Positions 1 to 7,066 of a stretch of DNA of 16,298 bases are shown here, in pieces. The first letter of the stretch is position 1. Every line of letters begins with the position of its first letter. Origin of the DNA: Spirochaetaceae bacterium (GTDB lineage: Bacteria > Spirochaetota > Spirochaetia > SZUA-6 > Bin103); NCBI GenBank assembly GCA_026710565.1, contig JAPOQV010000624.1, positions 1 to 16,298 on the forward strand, written 5' to 3'. Both the position numbers and the translations under genes were made by a program. The notes under the pieces were generated by a model. It saw only the letters and a list, made by a program, of their open reading frames with translations. It did no database searches and was not told the origin of the DNA.

Positions 1-175
1 CCTTCAGCGTGTCCAGGAAGAGACTCTTGCCGAACCGCCGCGGGCGCGACAGGAAGTAGTGCTTGCCCTCGTGGACCAGCCGTTCGACGTAGGCGGTCTT
101 GTCGACGTAGTAACAGTCCTTCTCCCGCAGCTCGCGAAACGTCTGCATGCCGATGGGCAGTCTGCGCCTGGACAC
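1..175 (-). CDS. AAA-ATPase-like (PF09820-type) protein, N-terminal part only
   Basis: Only the first 58 codons lie in the window; the rest continues beyond base 1. The minus-strand reading from a GTG at 175 gives [15 protein letters not shown], then YYVDKT, then [13 protein letters not shown]. This is the diagnostic N-terminus of the AAA-ATPase-like family, which often carries a C-terminal PD-(D/E)XK (DUF1703-type) nuclease domain. FGKS is the end of its P-loop. The frame is open further upstream but has no better start codon, and GTG 175 gives the spacing before LPIG that is usual in the family. These proteins are widespread, often in many copies per genome, and their cellular role is not settled; mobile-element or defence functions have been proposed. 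The gene is divergent from the amidase at 329. The family call is firm; the start is moderately sure. Confidence 0.8.
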   Translation of the reverse strand, partial: MSRRRLPIGMQTFRELREKDCYYVDKTAYVERLVHEGKHYFLSRPRRFGKSLFLDTLK

Positions 176-328
176 CTCGTCACCATACCCCGGTACATAC
201 CCTGGAACCGGCGCGATCGGGCTCGACCGGGCCTGAATCGCACGCCGGATCTGGCTACGATGGCGCTGGTGGCGCGCGGAGGGCGAGATGGAGATCGACG
301 CACCGACTGCGAACATGAGGAGCGGCCG

Positions 329-1210
329 ATGAAGCTGGCGATCGTACAGATGGAGAGCGTGATGGGAGAGGTGGAGCGCAATATCGACTCCGCCCTGAGC
401 CTGCTCGATCATGCCGCCGCGTCGGGGGCGGAGGTGGCGTTGCTGCCCGAGTACTGGAGCACCGGCTTCTTCCCGGCCAGCCGCGACTACCGCCGCTACG
501 ACCTGGCGGCGCCCGACGACGGGCCGGCGATGACGGCGGTCCGTGACAAGGCGGCCGAGCTGGGCATGCACGTGGTGGCGACCATCTTCGAGCGCGACGG
601 CAGCGACCTCTGCTACGACACCGCGATGCTGGTCCGCCCGGACGGAAACATCGCCGGCAAGTACCGCAAGACCCACATCGGCGGCGAGCGCCACATCGTC
701 GTCGACGGCGAGCTGGCCACCGACCTGGGCATCGAGTCCATCTACTTCCGCACCGGCATGCGCTTCCCGGTGTTCGGCATCGGCGAATGGCGGGTCGGCA
801 TCATGCTCTGCTACGACACCTACTTCCCGGAGGCGGCGCGCTGCCTGGCGCTTGGCGGTGCCGAGGTCATCCTGGCGCCGTTCGGGATCTCCGACACCAA
901 GAAGACGATCTGGAAGGAGCTGCTCGCCACACGTGCGTTCGAGAACATCGTCTACCTGGCCGCCGCCAACAACACCGGCTACGTGCCGGCCCCGGACATG
1001 CCGATCGTGATGGGCGGACACAGCATCGCCATCGACCCCTACGGCGAGGAGCTGGCGATGGCCAGCTACGACCGCGACGAGGTACTGCGGGTGGACCTGG
1101 ACCGCGACCACCTGCTGCGTGCCCGCCGCATGCACTTCATGTTCCGCGACCGGCGCCCGGAGGCGTACGGGATCATCAGCACGCCCACCGACGACATCCA
1201 GCGCGGCTGA
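329..1210 (+). CDS. Carbon-nitrogen hydrolase (nitrilase superfamily amidase)
   Basis: A 293-aa single-domain cytoplasmic enzyme expected to hydrolyse a non-peptide C-N bond (amide, N-carbamoyl or nitrile) through a Glu-Lys-Cys triad. All three residues are visible: Glu41 in LLPEYW, Lys114 in KYRKTH and Cys161 in [10 protein letters not shown]. The length fits the family (about 260-310 aa). The extended KYRKTHIGG and CYDTYFPE motifs are closest to N-carbamoyl amino acid or beta-ureidopropionase-like amidases, but the substrate cannot be read from the sequence. The ATG at 329 is chosen because GAGGAG at 317-322 lies six bases upstream; the frame stays open to 59 with no such signal. The next gene starts 29 bases after its stop on the same strand, so the two are probably co-transcribed. 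Confidence 0.88.
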   Translation: MKLAIVQMESVMGEVERNIDSALSLLDHAAASGAEVALLPEYWSTGFFPASRDYRRYDLAAPDDGPAMTAVRDKAAELGMHVVATIFERDGSDLCYDTAMLVRPDGNIAGKYRKTHIGGERHIVVDGELATDLGIESIYFRTGMRFPVFGIGEWRVGIMLCYDTYFPEAARCLALGGAEVILAPFGISDTKKTIWKELLATRAFENIVYLAAANNTGYVPAPDMPIVMGGHSIAIDPYGEELAMASYDRDEVLRVDLDRDHLLRARRMHFMFRDRRPEAYGIISTPTDDIQRG

Positions 1211-1239
1211 CGTTACGCTCGCCTCCCAGGAGGCTGACG

Positions 1240-2220
1240 ATGAGGCTGGCGATATCGGGACCGCTGACCGACGAGGTCCTGGCCTTCGGCGCTCAGATCG
1301 GCGCGACCGACTACGTGGGCGGCCCGCCCGACATCTCGCGGGAGCGGGGCTATTACGGATTCCAGGAGCTGATGATCGCCCGCAACCGCGTGGAGGACGC
1401 GGGCCTGCAGTGGACGGTGGCCGGCATCCCGGAGGAGTGGACGCACAGGATCAAGCTGGGACTGCCGGGCCGCGACGAGCAGGTCGCGAGCTGGTGCAGG
1501 ACCATCGAGAACCTGGGAGCGGCCGGCGTGCCGGTCATCTGCTACTTCTTCTCGCTGCGCAGCTCCATCGGCCACTACGGCCTGCGCACCTCGCGCAGCA
1601 CGCCGGGCAGGGGCGGCGCGAAGGTGACCAGCTTCGACCACGAGCAGATCAGGTCGGCGACGCAGGACTTCTGGGACCCGCCGGTCGACCGGTCGCTGGA
1701 GGTCACGGACGATCAGGTCTGGGACAACGTCACCTGGTTCCTGGAGCGAGTCATCCCGGTCGCCGAGGACGCCGGCGTCAAGCTGGCCCTCCATCCGGAC
1801 GACCCGCCCGTGTCGCCGATCGCCGGCGTCGCGCGGGTGCTCCGCGACCACGCCGCGCTGAAGCGCGTGGTCGACATCGTGCCCAGCGACGCCAACGGCC
1901 TCACCTTCTGCGTGGGCACGATCGGGGCGATGCCGGGCGACGTGTTAGAAGCGATCCGGTACTTCGGAACCCGCAACAAGATACACCACGTGCACTTCAG
2001 GAACGTGACCGGCACGGTGCCCGCGTTCGCCGAGACCTTCATCGACGAAGGTTATGTGGACATGGTGAAGGCCATGCGCGCCTTCCGGGACGCCGGCTTC
2101 GACGGCCCCATGGTCGAGGATCACGTGCCGGAGATGGCGGGCGGCCCCGACCAGTGGCCGGCCAAGGCGTTCGCGCTGGGCTACATGAGAGCCGCCATGC
2201 AGGCGGCGGGCGCGGACTGA
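1240..2220 (+). CDS. Mannonate dehydratase (UxuA)-like TIM-barrel protein
   Basis: A 326-aa protein of the UxuA family (D-mannonate to 2-keto-3-deoxygluconate, hexuronate catabolism; Mn-dependent). The expected metal and active-site segments appear in order: LHPDDPP with His185, [15 protein letters not shown] with Cys224, HHVHFRNV with His250/His252, DEGYVDM, and VEDHVP with Asp294/His295, then LGYM near the C-terminus. It is shorter than E. coli UxuA (about 394 aa), mainly in the N-terminal half, as in many environmental homologues. The usual N-terminal WYGxxDPV-type segment is absent, so a related sugar-acid substrate is possible and I do not assign the gene symbol. The start is fixed by a perfect AGGAGG at 1228-1233, six bases before the ATG. 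It follows the amidase by 29 bases, and a strong hairpin (2267-2291) lies about 50 bases after its stop. Confidence 0.85.
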   Translation: MRLAISGPLTDEVLAFGAQIGATDYVGGPPDISRERGYYGFQELMIARNRVEDAGLQWTVAGIPEEWTHRIKLGLPGRDEQVASWCRTIENLGAAGVPVICYFFSLRSSIGHYGLRTSRSTPGRGGAKVTSFDHEQIRSATQDFWDPPVDRSLEVTDDQVWDNVTWFLERVIPVAEDAGVKLALHPDDPPVSPIAGVARVLRDHAALKRVVDIVPSDANGLTFCVGTIGAMPGDVLEAIRYFGTRNKIHHVHFRNVTGTVPAFAETFIDEGYVDMVKAMRAFRDAGFDGPMVEDHVPEMAGGPDQWPAKAFALGYMRAAMQAAGAD

Positions 2221-2245
2221 GCGCGAACGTCTCCGAGCGAACCGT

Positions 2246-3277
2246 TCACCTGCGGCGGGCGGCCGCGGACTGGATCACCACGATCCAGTCCTGGCGTATC
2301 GGCGGTATCCCCCGGATCGTGGCGCCGATACGCCAATCGCCTTCGCCGTCGGGTCGGATCTGGCCGATGTCGTGTTCCGCTCCGGTCCGCGGGTCGAAGA
2401 AGAACCCCTCGTACGCGACGTCGCGCTCGAGTCCCATCACTGTCAACTGGTCCGCTCGCTGTGACGAGAGCCCCTTCGGGGCGTAGATGATCCGTACTTC
2501 GCGCGGGATTCCCGCAACGTACGGGTTGAAGTAGTCGTCCTCGCTGCAGTGGGGCTCGACCCACTCCGGGTGCGGCTCGAAGCGCCACCACTCGTAGCGC
2601 TCCAGCAGGGACTTGCAGAGGCCGACCTGTCCGGACCCGCGAACCGGTAGGAATCCTCCCATGGATGCGCGCTGTACGCCTGGCCGGGCGCCCCGTAGGC
2701 CTCCTGCCACGGGATGCCCGCCCAGCGCTCACCCATCAACTGCGGCGAATGACCGTAGGGCTGCGCTCTGGTGCTGACCTCCCAGACGCCGCTCGCGACG
2801 TAGTTGTGGCCGGCCGCGCCGCTCCTTGGTGACCCGGTCCTCGGTCAGCGTGTCGAATACGGCCGGCCAGGTGAGCCGTTTCGTGAGGCCCATCCACCAG
2901 GTGTCGGCCAGCCAGAAGAACGGGGTCCCGTCGCGATGCTGGAGGTACGTGCGATCGGGGCTCACCGCCAGCGGACCGTGCCGCAGCAGGGGGTTGTCGC
3001 CCCGATAGGGCGTTACCTCCAGGAGTTCCCGGCGTCCATGCAGGTCGGCGTTGGTCTCATCGGAGCAGGTCGTCTCCAGAATGTGCCTGCCGATCGTGGA
3101 CGAGGAGTAGCGGATGCCCCAGAAGCTGCCGCCGGCCCAGAACGCGGGAACGACCGTCTCCTTCCCGTCGGGATCGGTGACGACGGCGGACAGCTCGATC
3201 TCGTTGAACGGATCGCCGTACTCCCGTGCGGACGAGAAGGACCACTTCGCCACGCAGTTCTGCATCGCGCGCTTCAT
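2246..3277 (-). pseudogene. DUF5060/DUF4038 glycosidase (collagen-binding-like C-terminus), broken by deletion and frameshift
   Basis: The N-terminal frame, from ATG 3277, has a DUF5060 beta-sandwich (about residues 8-85, including FWAGGSFWGIRYSS). It then enters the DUF4038 barrel (GDNPLLRHGPLAVSPD, DGTPFFWLADTWWMGL) and stops matching at DRVTKE, near 2830. At about 2820 the family resumes in another frame with GAAGHNYVASGVWEV and QPYGHSPQLMGERWAGIPWQ, which normally lies about 200 residues further on. The core of the catalytic barrel is therefore missing. A second lesion at about 2665-2695 carries some 45-50 extra bases and shifts the frame again. The terminal part (LLERYEWWRFEPHPEWVEPH, GFFFDPRTGAEHD, DWIVVIQ) matches the family's C-terminal domain. 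Intact relatives are thought to act on plant or algal glycans. The gene lies just downstream of the decayed sialidase-NIPSNAP copy, probably once in one operon with it. Confidence 0.8.
2267..2291. terminator. Perfect 10-bp hairpin at the convergent gene junction
   Basis: GGACTGGATC (2267-2276) is followed by the five-base loop ACCAC and the exact reverse complement GATCCAGTCC (2282-2291). It sits 46 bases after the stop of the mannonate dehydratase-like gene and inside the last codons of the opposite-strand glycosidase relic (the DWIVVIQ segment). Stem length, loop size and position suit a transcription terminator for the plus-strand unit. No T-tract follows on either strand, so it may be a non-canonical or Rho-assisted terminator, an mRNA-stabilising stem, or a by-product of coding sequence. 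Confidence 0.4.
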
Positions 3278-3362
3278 GGCCCTGAGGATGATCGGTTCGG
3301 CCGCTCCTGCCTACCGGACCGAGCCGGCGCCGTTAGGGCGGGCCGGGGAAGAAGTCGGCGCC

Positions 3363-3653
3363 CTACATCATCATGTCCTGCTGCCGGACCACCAAGCTCT
3401 TGACCCGCGGCAGGTACTCGTTGATCCAGCGGGGATCGGTGCGCACCTTCTCGCGCGCTTCCTGGAAGTGGGCGTAGTCCTGGTAGGCCCAGATATGGAC
3501 GATGCGGTTGAGCGGGCCGATGTCGGTGTAGTACCAGCCGGCCAGCTTCACGCCGTGGTCCTTCCGGATCTTCAGGGCAAGGTCCCCGACCGCCGCCATG
3601 TAGGTCGGCACGGCGCCCGGCTGCACGTCGTAGATCCGCATGTCGTGGATCAT
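3363..3653 (-). CDS. NIPSNAP family protein, copy A, prematurely stopped
   Basis: 96 aa with the NIPSNAP ferredoxin-like (dimeric alpha+beta barrel) fold: MRIYDVQPGAVPTYM at the start, then GWYYTDIGPLNRIVHIWAY and the charged AREKVRTDPRW helix. It is 91% identical to the intact copy at 6449-6769. The intact copy ends MMMQGADFFPGPP; here the Gln codon CAG has become TAG (3363-3365), and the lost eight codons, including the original TAA at 3333-3335, are still readable downstream. NIPSNAP proteins are small and poorly characterised; in bacteria they often sit beside sugar-catabolism genes. The ATG at 3653 overlaps the TGA of the sialidase remnant (ATGA), with GGAGG just upstream. The core fold is complete, so the product could still be functional, but the neighbouring genes are decayed. 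Confidence 0.75.
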   Translation of the reverse strand: MIHDMRIYDVQPGAVPTYMAAVGDLALKIRKDHGVKLAGWYYTDIGPLNRIVHIWAYQDYAHFQEAREKVRTDPRWINEYLPRVKSLVVRQQDMMM

Positions 3654-3949
3654 GGCGCTCCTCCTTTCGCGTAGAGCCAGGGCACCTCGACGCTGGTGAC
3701 CTGCAGCGTGGCCAGCCCGTTGCGGCGGGAGTCTCCGGCGCAGTAGGCCAGCAGGCCCCGCTCGGGGTCGCCCGTGACGAAGTGCATGGCGGTGTAGCAG
3801 TGGTGGCCGTTCGGATCGTCCTCCAGCCCCCGCCGGTGCCGCCAAGTGCGGCCGTCGTCCGAGGAGACCGCCGTCGTCAGCGGCGTGCGGGCTCCATAGC
3901 GGCCGTGTCGGGATCGTGGCTGTCGTTCCATACCAGCAGCAGGTCGCCC
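3650..3949 (-). pseudogene. 3' remnant of a sialidase (BNR) gene, copy A
   Basis: This is the last quarter of the sialidase found whole at 6766-7851. From GARTPLTTAVSSDDGRTW to VTSVEVPWLYAKGG the remnant matches it at about 89% (9 differences in about 80 residues), including one Asp-box (SSDDGRTW). Compared with the intact copy it lacks one base in the stretch 3897-3920, which puts the preceding LLLVWND codons out of frame. Homology stops abruptly at 3949, so about three quarters of the gene is absent. What follows is the low-G+C island, not the rest of the sialidase. Its stop codon overlaps the NIPSNAP start by four bases, as in the intact locus. Without a start or intact propeller it cannot make a working enzyme. 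Confidence 0.85.
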
Positions 3950-3981
3950 CGAAAGAACCCATGACCCATTACGGGAATCGG

Positions 3982-4851
3982 CTATTCCTGTCGCTGTCTA
4001 TTATCGGCTGCCGGTGTGTCATCCGATTGATTGAGAGCTTCCGACAGCTCTGTCAACCCGGAGACGAGATCATCGAACGCGCAGGCGATGTTCGTCTTCA
4101 CCCCCATGTTGGTGTCGAACAGTCGGAACGTCTTGTCGGCGTATTTTCCTGCCAGATACAATACGTCAAGAGCTGCGGCGTCTATTGCTGCAGGAACAAG
4201 GTGAAAGCCATGCAACGGATTCTGGCACTGCGTGACATTGTAGCGGCCAATGTGCTGCCACGTAGAGTGAGCAACCGCGCTCCAAGGCGTGTACACGTGA
4301 TTGTAGAAGTCGATGCAACCGGCGTCCTCTGCCATCTTCCTTACAGGGATGCCTGACCAACTGCCTACATTCACCTCCGTTAGGAATGTGGCCCTCTGGG
4401 AGTTTATCCATTGCTCCTGAACTTCCATCCATGCAACTTCCTCGTCAGTCGGATCCCGATCTCGTTCTTTGATCGTAGTCCGGCGACGTTCAAGTTCGAG
4501 CTTCTGTTGACCAAGACCGAAGTCGATGTACTTCTTGCATCGATCGATCTGCTGATTCGGATCGTGGAGGATCCATGCTACCGTAATGTGCACCTCGGCC
4601 ATCGCACGCAGGAAGAGAGGGCCCACGTGATAGTTCCAGCATGAAGGTGCTCGCGCGAGCTCGGCGGCCAACGTCACTTGCCTAGACAACAGACCGCCAA
4701 CAACTGCGTGGAGATCCTTGAGCGAGAACTCATACCTCCACGTCCTCCACCGTTCAGACAGCTCCGAATGGAGAGCAGCGACGAAGCGCTCCACCACCGA
4801 GGCGATTTTCGCCCGGTCGTCGGTGTCAGGGCCGTTCGGGTTCTGACACAC
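3982..4851 (-). CDS. DUF5677-like protein of unknown function
   Basis: 289 aa, predicted mostly alpha-helical, soluble, with no signal peptide. The pattern LHAVVGGLLSRQVTLAAELA, then FLRAMAEVHITVAWIL (Arg82, Glu86), then a long charged helix rich in Gln, Lys and Glu, and later YNHVYTPWSAVAHSTW resembles DUF5677 proteins, whose function is unknown. This assignment rests on pattern memory and is moderate. The start is GTG 4851: GGAGGTGA lies nine bases upstream (4861-4868) within the end of the previous gene, and the two reading frames overlap by 26 bases, which suggests translational coupling. Base composition is far less G+C-rich than the flanking sialidase copies, which points to separate ancestry. 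It is the last gene of the island; the junction with the repeat is about 30 bases past its stop. Confidence 0.6.
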   Translation of the reverse strand: MCQNPNGPDTDDRAKIASVVERFVAALHSELSERWRTWRYEFSLKDLHAVVGGLLSRQVTLAAELARAPSCWNYHVGPLFLRAMAEVHITVAWILHDPNQQIDRCKKYIDFGLGQQKLELERRRTTIKERDRDPTDEEVAWMEVQEQWINSQRATFLTEVNVGSWSGIPVRKMAEDAGCIDFYNHVYTPWSAVAHSTWQHIGRYNVTQCQNPLHGFHLVPAAIDAAALDVLYLAGKYADKTFRLFDTNMGVKTNIACAFDDLVSGLTELSEALNQSDDTPAADNRQRQE

Positions 4852-5611
4852 TACAGTTACTCACCTCCATTCCTCTGTTCCAGAAGTAGGCTGACCACTC
4901 GGAGAGTTCGTCACAGTAATGGGGAGGGCCGAACAGAATACGGTTTGAATTTCGAATCCCGGCGGCGATCTTCTTAGACAACTCGGTATGTGGATAACGC
5001 TCCACTAATGGAAATTTTGAGAGCACGGAGTCAGATCGAACTTTCAATACCTCGGCATCGAACGCGAGCCATGTGAAGCACGCCTCTGCCATGACCGTGC
5101 TGCGCGCATGCCGATCGAACAGGTGAAGAACGGTCGTGGACAGGACCGTCACATCTTCCTTCTCCGTCCTCTGCGGCGCGTTCGTGAACAATCCTCCCAT
5201 CGGGCACCGAGGATACAGGGCCACCAGCGGCCGGAGGCCCTCTTGAAGCAAGGAAAGAACGTCTCCGTTTCGAAGGCCCCGACACACTGCCGCCCACTCG
5301 TTATTTGATACGGGACCGAAATGAGTGACCGCTCCGAAGATCGGCGATAGTTGGTTGCTCACGTGTTGCCTGCACTCGCGTGATAGGGCCGTGGCCAACC
5401 TGTTAGCAGTGCGTTCTCCGTGGAGTTTGCTCAGCAGCGATAGCCAGATGAGTTCCGGCAAGACTGCGATCCACGACTTGAGGCGCAAGGCGCCATTGTT
5501 CTGCTCGATGGCGCGGATCAACGGAGGGACGAAAACGCGTCCTCTCCTGGTATGATCGCTAAGCAAGGGATTCTTGCGCGACGATCGGTTGGTCTTCGAT
5601 TGGTTCTTCAT
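4826..5611 (-). CDS. Hypothetical protein, island gene upstream of the DUF5677-like gene
   Basis: About 261 aa from ATG 5611, or 269 aa from an in-frame GTG at 5635; neither has a clear ribosome-binding site. I do not recognise a named family. The N-terminus is basic (KNQSKTNRSSRKN), followed by GRVFVPPLIRAIEQ and a hydrophobic-aromatic stretch, SWIAVLPELIWLSLLSKL, which I associate with a group of uncharacterised helical proteins. The rest is helical, with no recognisable nuclease, kinase or transmembrane motif. Its 3' end overlaps the start of the DUF5677-like gene by 26 bases and carries that gene's ribosome-binding site, so the two products are probably made together and may form a complex. 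The coding potential is supported by the length, the overlap and the shared low G+C composition. Confidence 0.6.
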   Translation of the reverse strand: MKNQSKTNRSSRKNPLLSDHTRRGRVFVPPLIRAIEQNNGALRLKSWIAVLPELIWLSLLSKLHGERTANRLATALSRECRQHVSNQLSPIFGAVTHFGPVSNNEWAAVCRGLRNGDVLSLLQEGLRPLVALYPRCPMGGLFTNAPQRTEKEDVTVLSTTVLHLFDRHARSTVMAEACFTWLAFDAEVLKVRSDSVLSKFPLVERYPHTELSKKIAAGIRNSNRILFGPPHYCDELSEWSAYFWNRGMEVSNCSVSEPERP

Positions 5612-5691
5612 GCAAAAGGAGAACGCGAGCGACACCTCAATGATAGCATTCGGATGGGCGCCGCTCAGCGGAGGTTAGTCGAATCTCACTC

Positions 5692-6024
5692 TCAATCGTT
5701 GGGCGAAAAGAGAAACTCTATATAGCGAAGACCTTTTTCAGTAATTGATATAGCTGGGCTGGGACCAAGCGCCAAACACTCGTCCCCGTTCGCGGAGCGT
5801 ACCACCGTGATATCAATCGCAAGGAGCATTCCTACTTCGGCTAATTCGTTGCAGCAGCGATAGACATCTTCCGGATCAGTGTCCTTTCCTATCGGTTCTG
5901 GGCTGCCCGCAAGGACATCTTTCATGTATACCTTAGGACATCCTGTGTGATACTCTTGCTTCGCATGGTGCAAGACCGCATGGTTTATCGCTGATTTGCT
6001 AAGGGCATCACTATTCTTCGCCAC
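5692..6024 (-). CDS. Small hypothetical protein, possible winged-helix fold (island paralogue 1)
   Basis: 110 aa. It is a diverged paralogue of the product encoded immediately upstream (6011-6400); the two share the skeleton N-x-A-(I/V)-L, then Y-x-x-G-x-P, then a (D/E)L-x-E-x-G-x-L segment, then LGPxPxxSIT and a final G-x-x-Y. The helix-helix-strand order ending in SITEKGLRYIEF is what winged-helix DNA-binding or YjcQ-like small proteins show; this is inference from pattern only. The GTG start at 6024 has GGAAGAG eight bases upstream and overlaps the end of the previous gene by 14 bases. A gap of about 80 bases separates it from the next gene. The low G+C is shared with the rest of the island. 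Confidence 0.6.
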   Translation of the reverse strand: MAKNSDALSKSAINHAVLHHAKQEYHTGCPKVYMKDVLAGSPEPIGKDTDPEDVYRCCNELAEVGMLLAIDITVVRSANGDECLALGPSPAISITEKGLRYIEFLFSPND

Positions 6025-6400
6025 GGCTTATACTCTTCCAATAGGAGACGCCGAGAGCCGTTATGGAAACGGAAGGACGGGGCCCCAACATAACGATTGG
6101 TTCGCCGCCATCCGCAGGATACGAGACTCGAAAGTCACGTATGCGCAGGTACCCATCTTCGCTGAGATCGGAGGCGCTCGCGTATATTCTCTCGATGTCG
6201 ACGTCGGTCAAGGCCGGATGGAGATCCCTAATATCATCTTTGGAAACAAAGATCCGTGGTCTTCCATCGTAGTACGCTTTGCAGGCGGTTTCCAGTATGG
6301 CCTTGTTCACCCGCGCACTCTGGTATTCGTTCATCGAAGCAATGTCCTGCTTTAACACTCGATCGATCCCTCGCTCAATACGCCTAGCCCCTGAGAACAT
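6011..6400 (-). CDS. Small hypothetical protein, possible winged-helix fold (island paralogue 2)
   Basis: 129 aa from ATG 6400, or 107 aa from an internal ATG at 6334 (MNEYQSARVNK), which is where similarity to the downstream paralogue begins. Neither start has a strong ribosome-binding site. Shared elements with the neighbour are VNKAILETACKAYYDGRP, the acidic DVDIERIYASASDLSEDGYL segment and LGPRPSVSITALG. It is the first gene of the four-gene island and begins only about 50 bases after the intact NIPSNAP stop, with no obvious promoter between, so it might also be reached by read-through from the sialidase unit. No named family recognised; a transcriptional regulator or a sensor subunit is possible but unproven. 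Confidence 0.6.
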   Translation of the reverse strand: MFSGARRIERGIDRVLKQDIASMNEYQSARVNKAILETACKAYYDGRPRIFVSKDDIRDLHPALTDVDIERIYASASDLSEDGYLRIRDFRVSYPADGGEPIVMLGPRPSVSITALGVSYWKSISRGEE

Positions 6401-6448
6401 ACTGCTCGGTCCATGATCTGTCCATCCTCCACGACAAGGGCACGGAGG

Positions 6449-6769
6449 CTACGGCGGGCCGGGGAAGAAGTCGGCGCCCTGCATCATCATGTCCTGCTGC
6501 CTGACCACCAGGCCCTTCACGCGCGGCAGGTACTCGCCGGTCCAGCGGGGATCGGTGCGCACCTTCTCGCGCGCTACCTGGAAGTGCGCGTAGTCCTGGT
6601 AGGCCCAGATGTGGACGATCCGGTTGAGCGGCCCGATGTCGGTGTAGTACCAACCGGCCAGCTTCACACCGTGGTCCTCCCGGATCTTCAGGGCGACCTC
6701 CCGGACGGCCGCCATGTAGGTCGGCACGGCCCCCGGCTGCACGTCGTAGATCCTCATGTCGTAGATCAT
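6449..6769 (-). CDS. NIPSNAP family protein (intact copy)
   Basis: 106 aa, matching a single NIPSNAP domain of about 100 residues: MIYDMRIYDVQPGAVPTYM, then KLAGWYYTDIGPLN, IVHIWAYQDYAHF, and a C-terminal MMMQGADFFPGPP. The family forms dimeric ferredoxin-like barrels and its biochemical role in bacteria is unknown; genes of this kind commonly sit with sugar and glycan catabolic enzymes. The start is ATG 6769, which overlaps the sialidase TGA (ATGA), and the GGAGGA in the last sialidase codons serves as ribosome-binding site, so translation of the two is very likely coupled. It is 91% identical to the decayed copy at 3363-3653 and keeps the eight C-terminal codons lost there. Confidence 0.88.
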   Translation of the reverse strand: MIYDMRIYDVQPGAVPTYMAAVREVALKIREDHGVKLAGWYYTDIGPLNRIVHIWAYQDYAHFQVAREKVRTDPRWTGEYLPRVKGLVVRQQDMMMQGADFFPGPP

Positions 6770-7066
6770 CCCGTTCCTCCTGTCGCGTAGAGCCAGGGCA
6801 CCTCGACGCTCGTGACCTGCAGCGTGGCCAGCCCGTTGCGGCGGGAGTCGCCGGCGCAGTAGGCCAGCAGGACCCGTTCGGGGTCGCCCGCCACGAAGTG
6901 CATGGCCGTGTAGCAGTAGTGCCCGTTCGGATCGTCTTCCAGCACCCGCCGGTGGCGCCAGGTGCGGGCGTCGTCCGAGGAGATCGCCGTGGTCAGCGGC
7001 GTGCGGGCTCCATGGCGGCGGTGACCGGGATCGTAGCTGTCGTTCCACACCAGCAGCAGGTCGCCC
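6449..7066. repeat. Direct repeat, copy B (intact sialidase 3' end + NIPSNAP)
   Basis: This 618-base segment corresponds to 3333-3949 in the same orientation and forms the right flank of the low-G+C island. Unlike copy A it runs on into the complete sialidase gene, and both of its reading frames are intact. Its left edge is the NIPSNAP stop codon (6449-6451); from there the sequence changes at once to island composition. Confidence 0.85.

Larger units (their letters stand above)
3333..3949. repeat. Direct repeat, copy A (sialidase 3' end + NIPSNAP)
   Basis: These 617 bases align along their whole length, in the same orientation, with 6449-7066 (618 bases); the only length difference is one base missing near 3910. 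The left edge is the original NIPSNAP stop codon (TAA at 3333-3335). The right edge is the shared CAGCAGCAGGTCGCCC, after which the sequences diverge abruptly. The copies differ by scattered substitutions (87 of 96 NIPSNAP residues are identical), so the duplication is not recent. This copy carries a frameshift and a nonsense mutation; the other is intact. Confidence 0.85.

Noticed and set aside
233..261. Possible promoter: CTGAAT, 17 bases, TACGAT upstream of the amidase gene
   Set aside because: The -35 match is poor and such hexamer pairs are expected by chance; not enough to list as a feature.
59..328. Extending the carbon-nitrogen hydrolase upstream to 59
   Set aside because: It would overlap the divergent AAA-ATPase-like gene; the family N-terminus and a good ribosome-binding site fix the start at 329.
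2804..3403. A 199-codon plus-strand frame across the glycosidase relic
   Set aside because: It is antisense to recognisable DUF5060/DUF4038 sequence and has no domain pattern of its own.
6426..6448. CCTCC...GGAGG inverted repeat after the intact NIPSNAP gene
   Set aside because: Only five base pairs with a loop of about 13 bases and no T-tract; too weak for a terminator call.
3950..6448. Insertion sequence or integron explanation for the island
   Set aside because: No transposase, integrase or recombinase is encoded and no short terminal inverted repeats were seen; the flanking repeats are pieces of ordinary genes.
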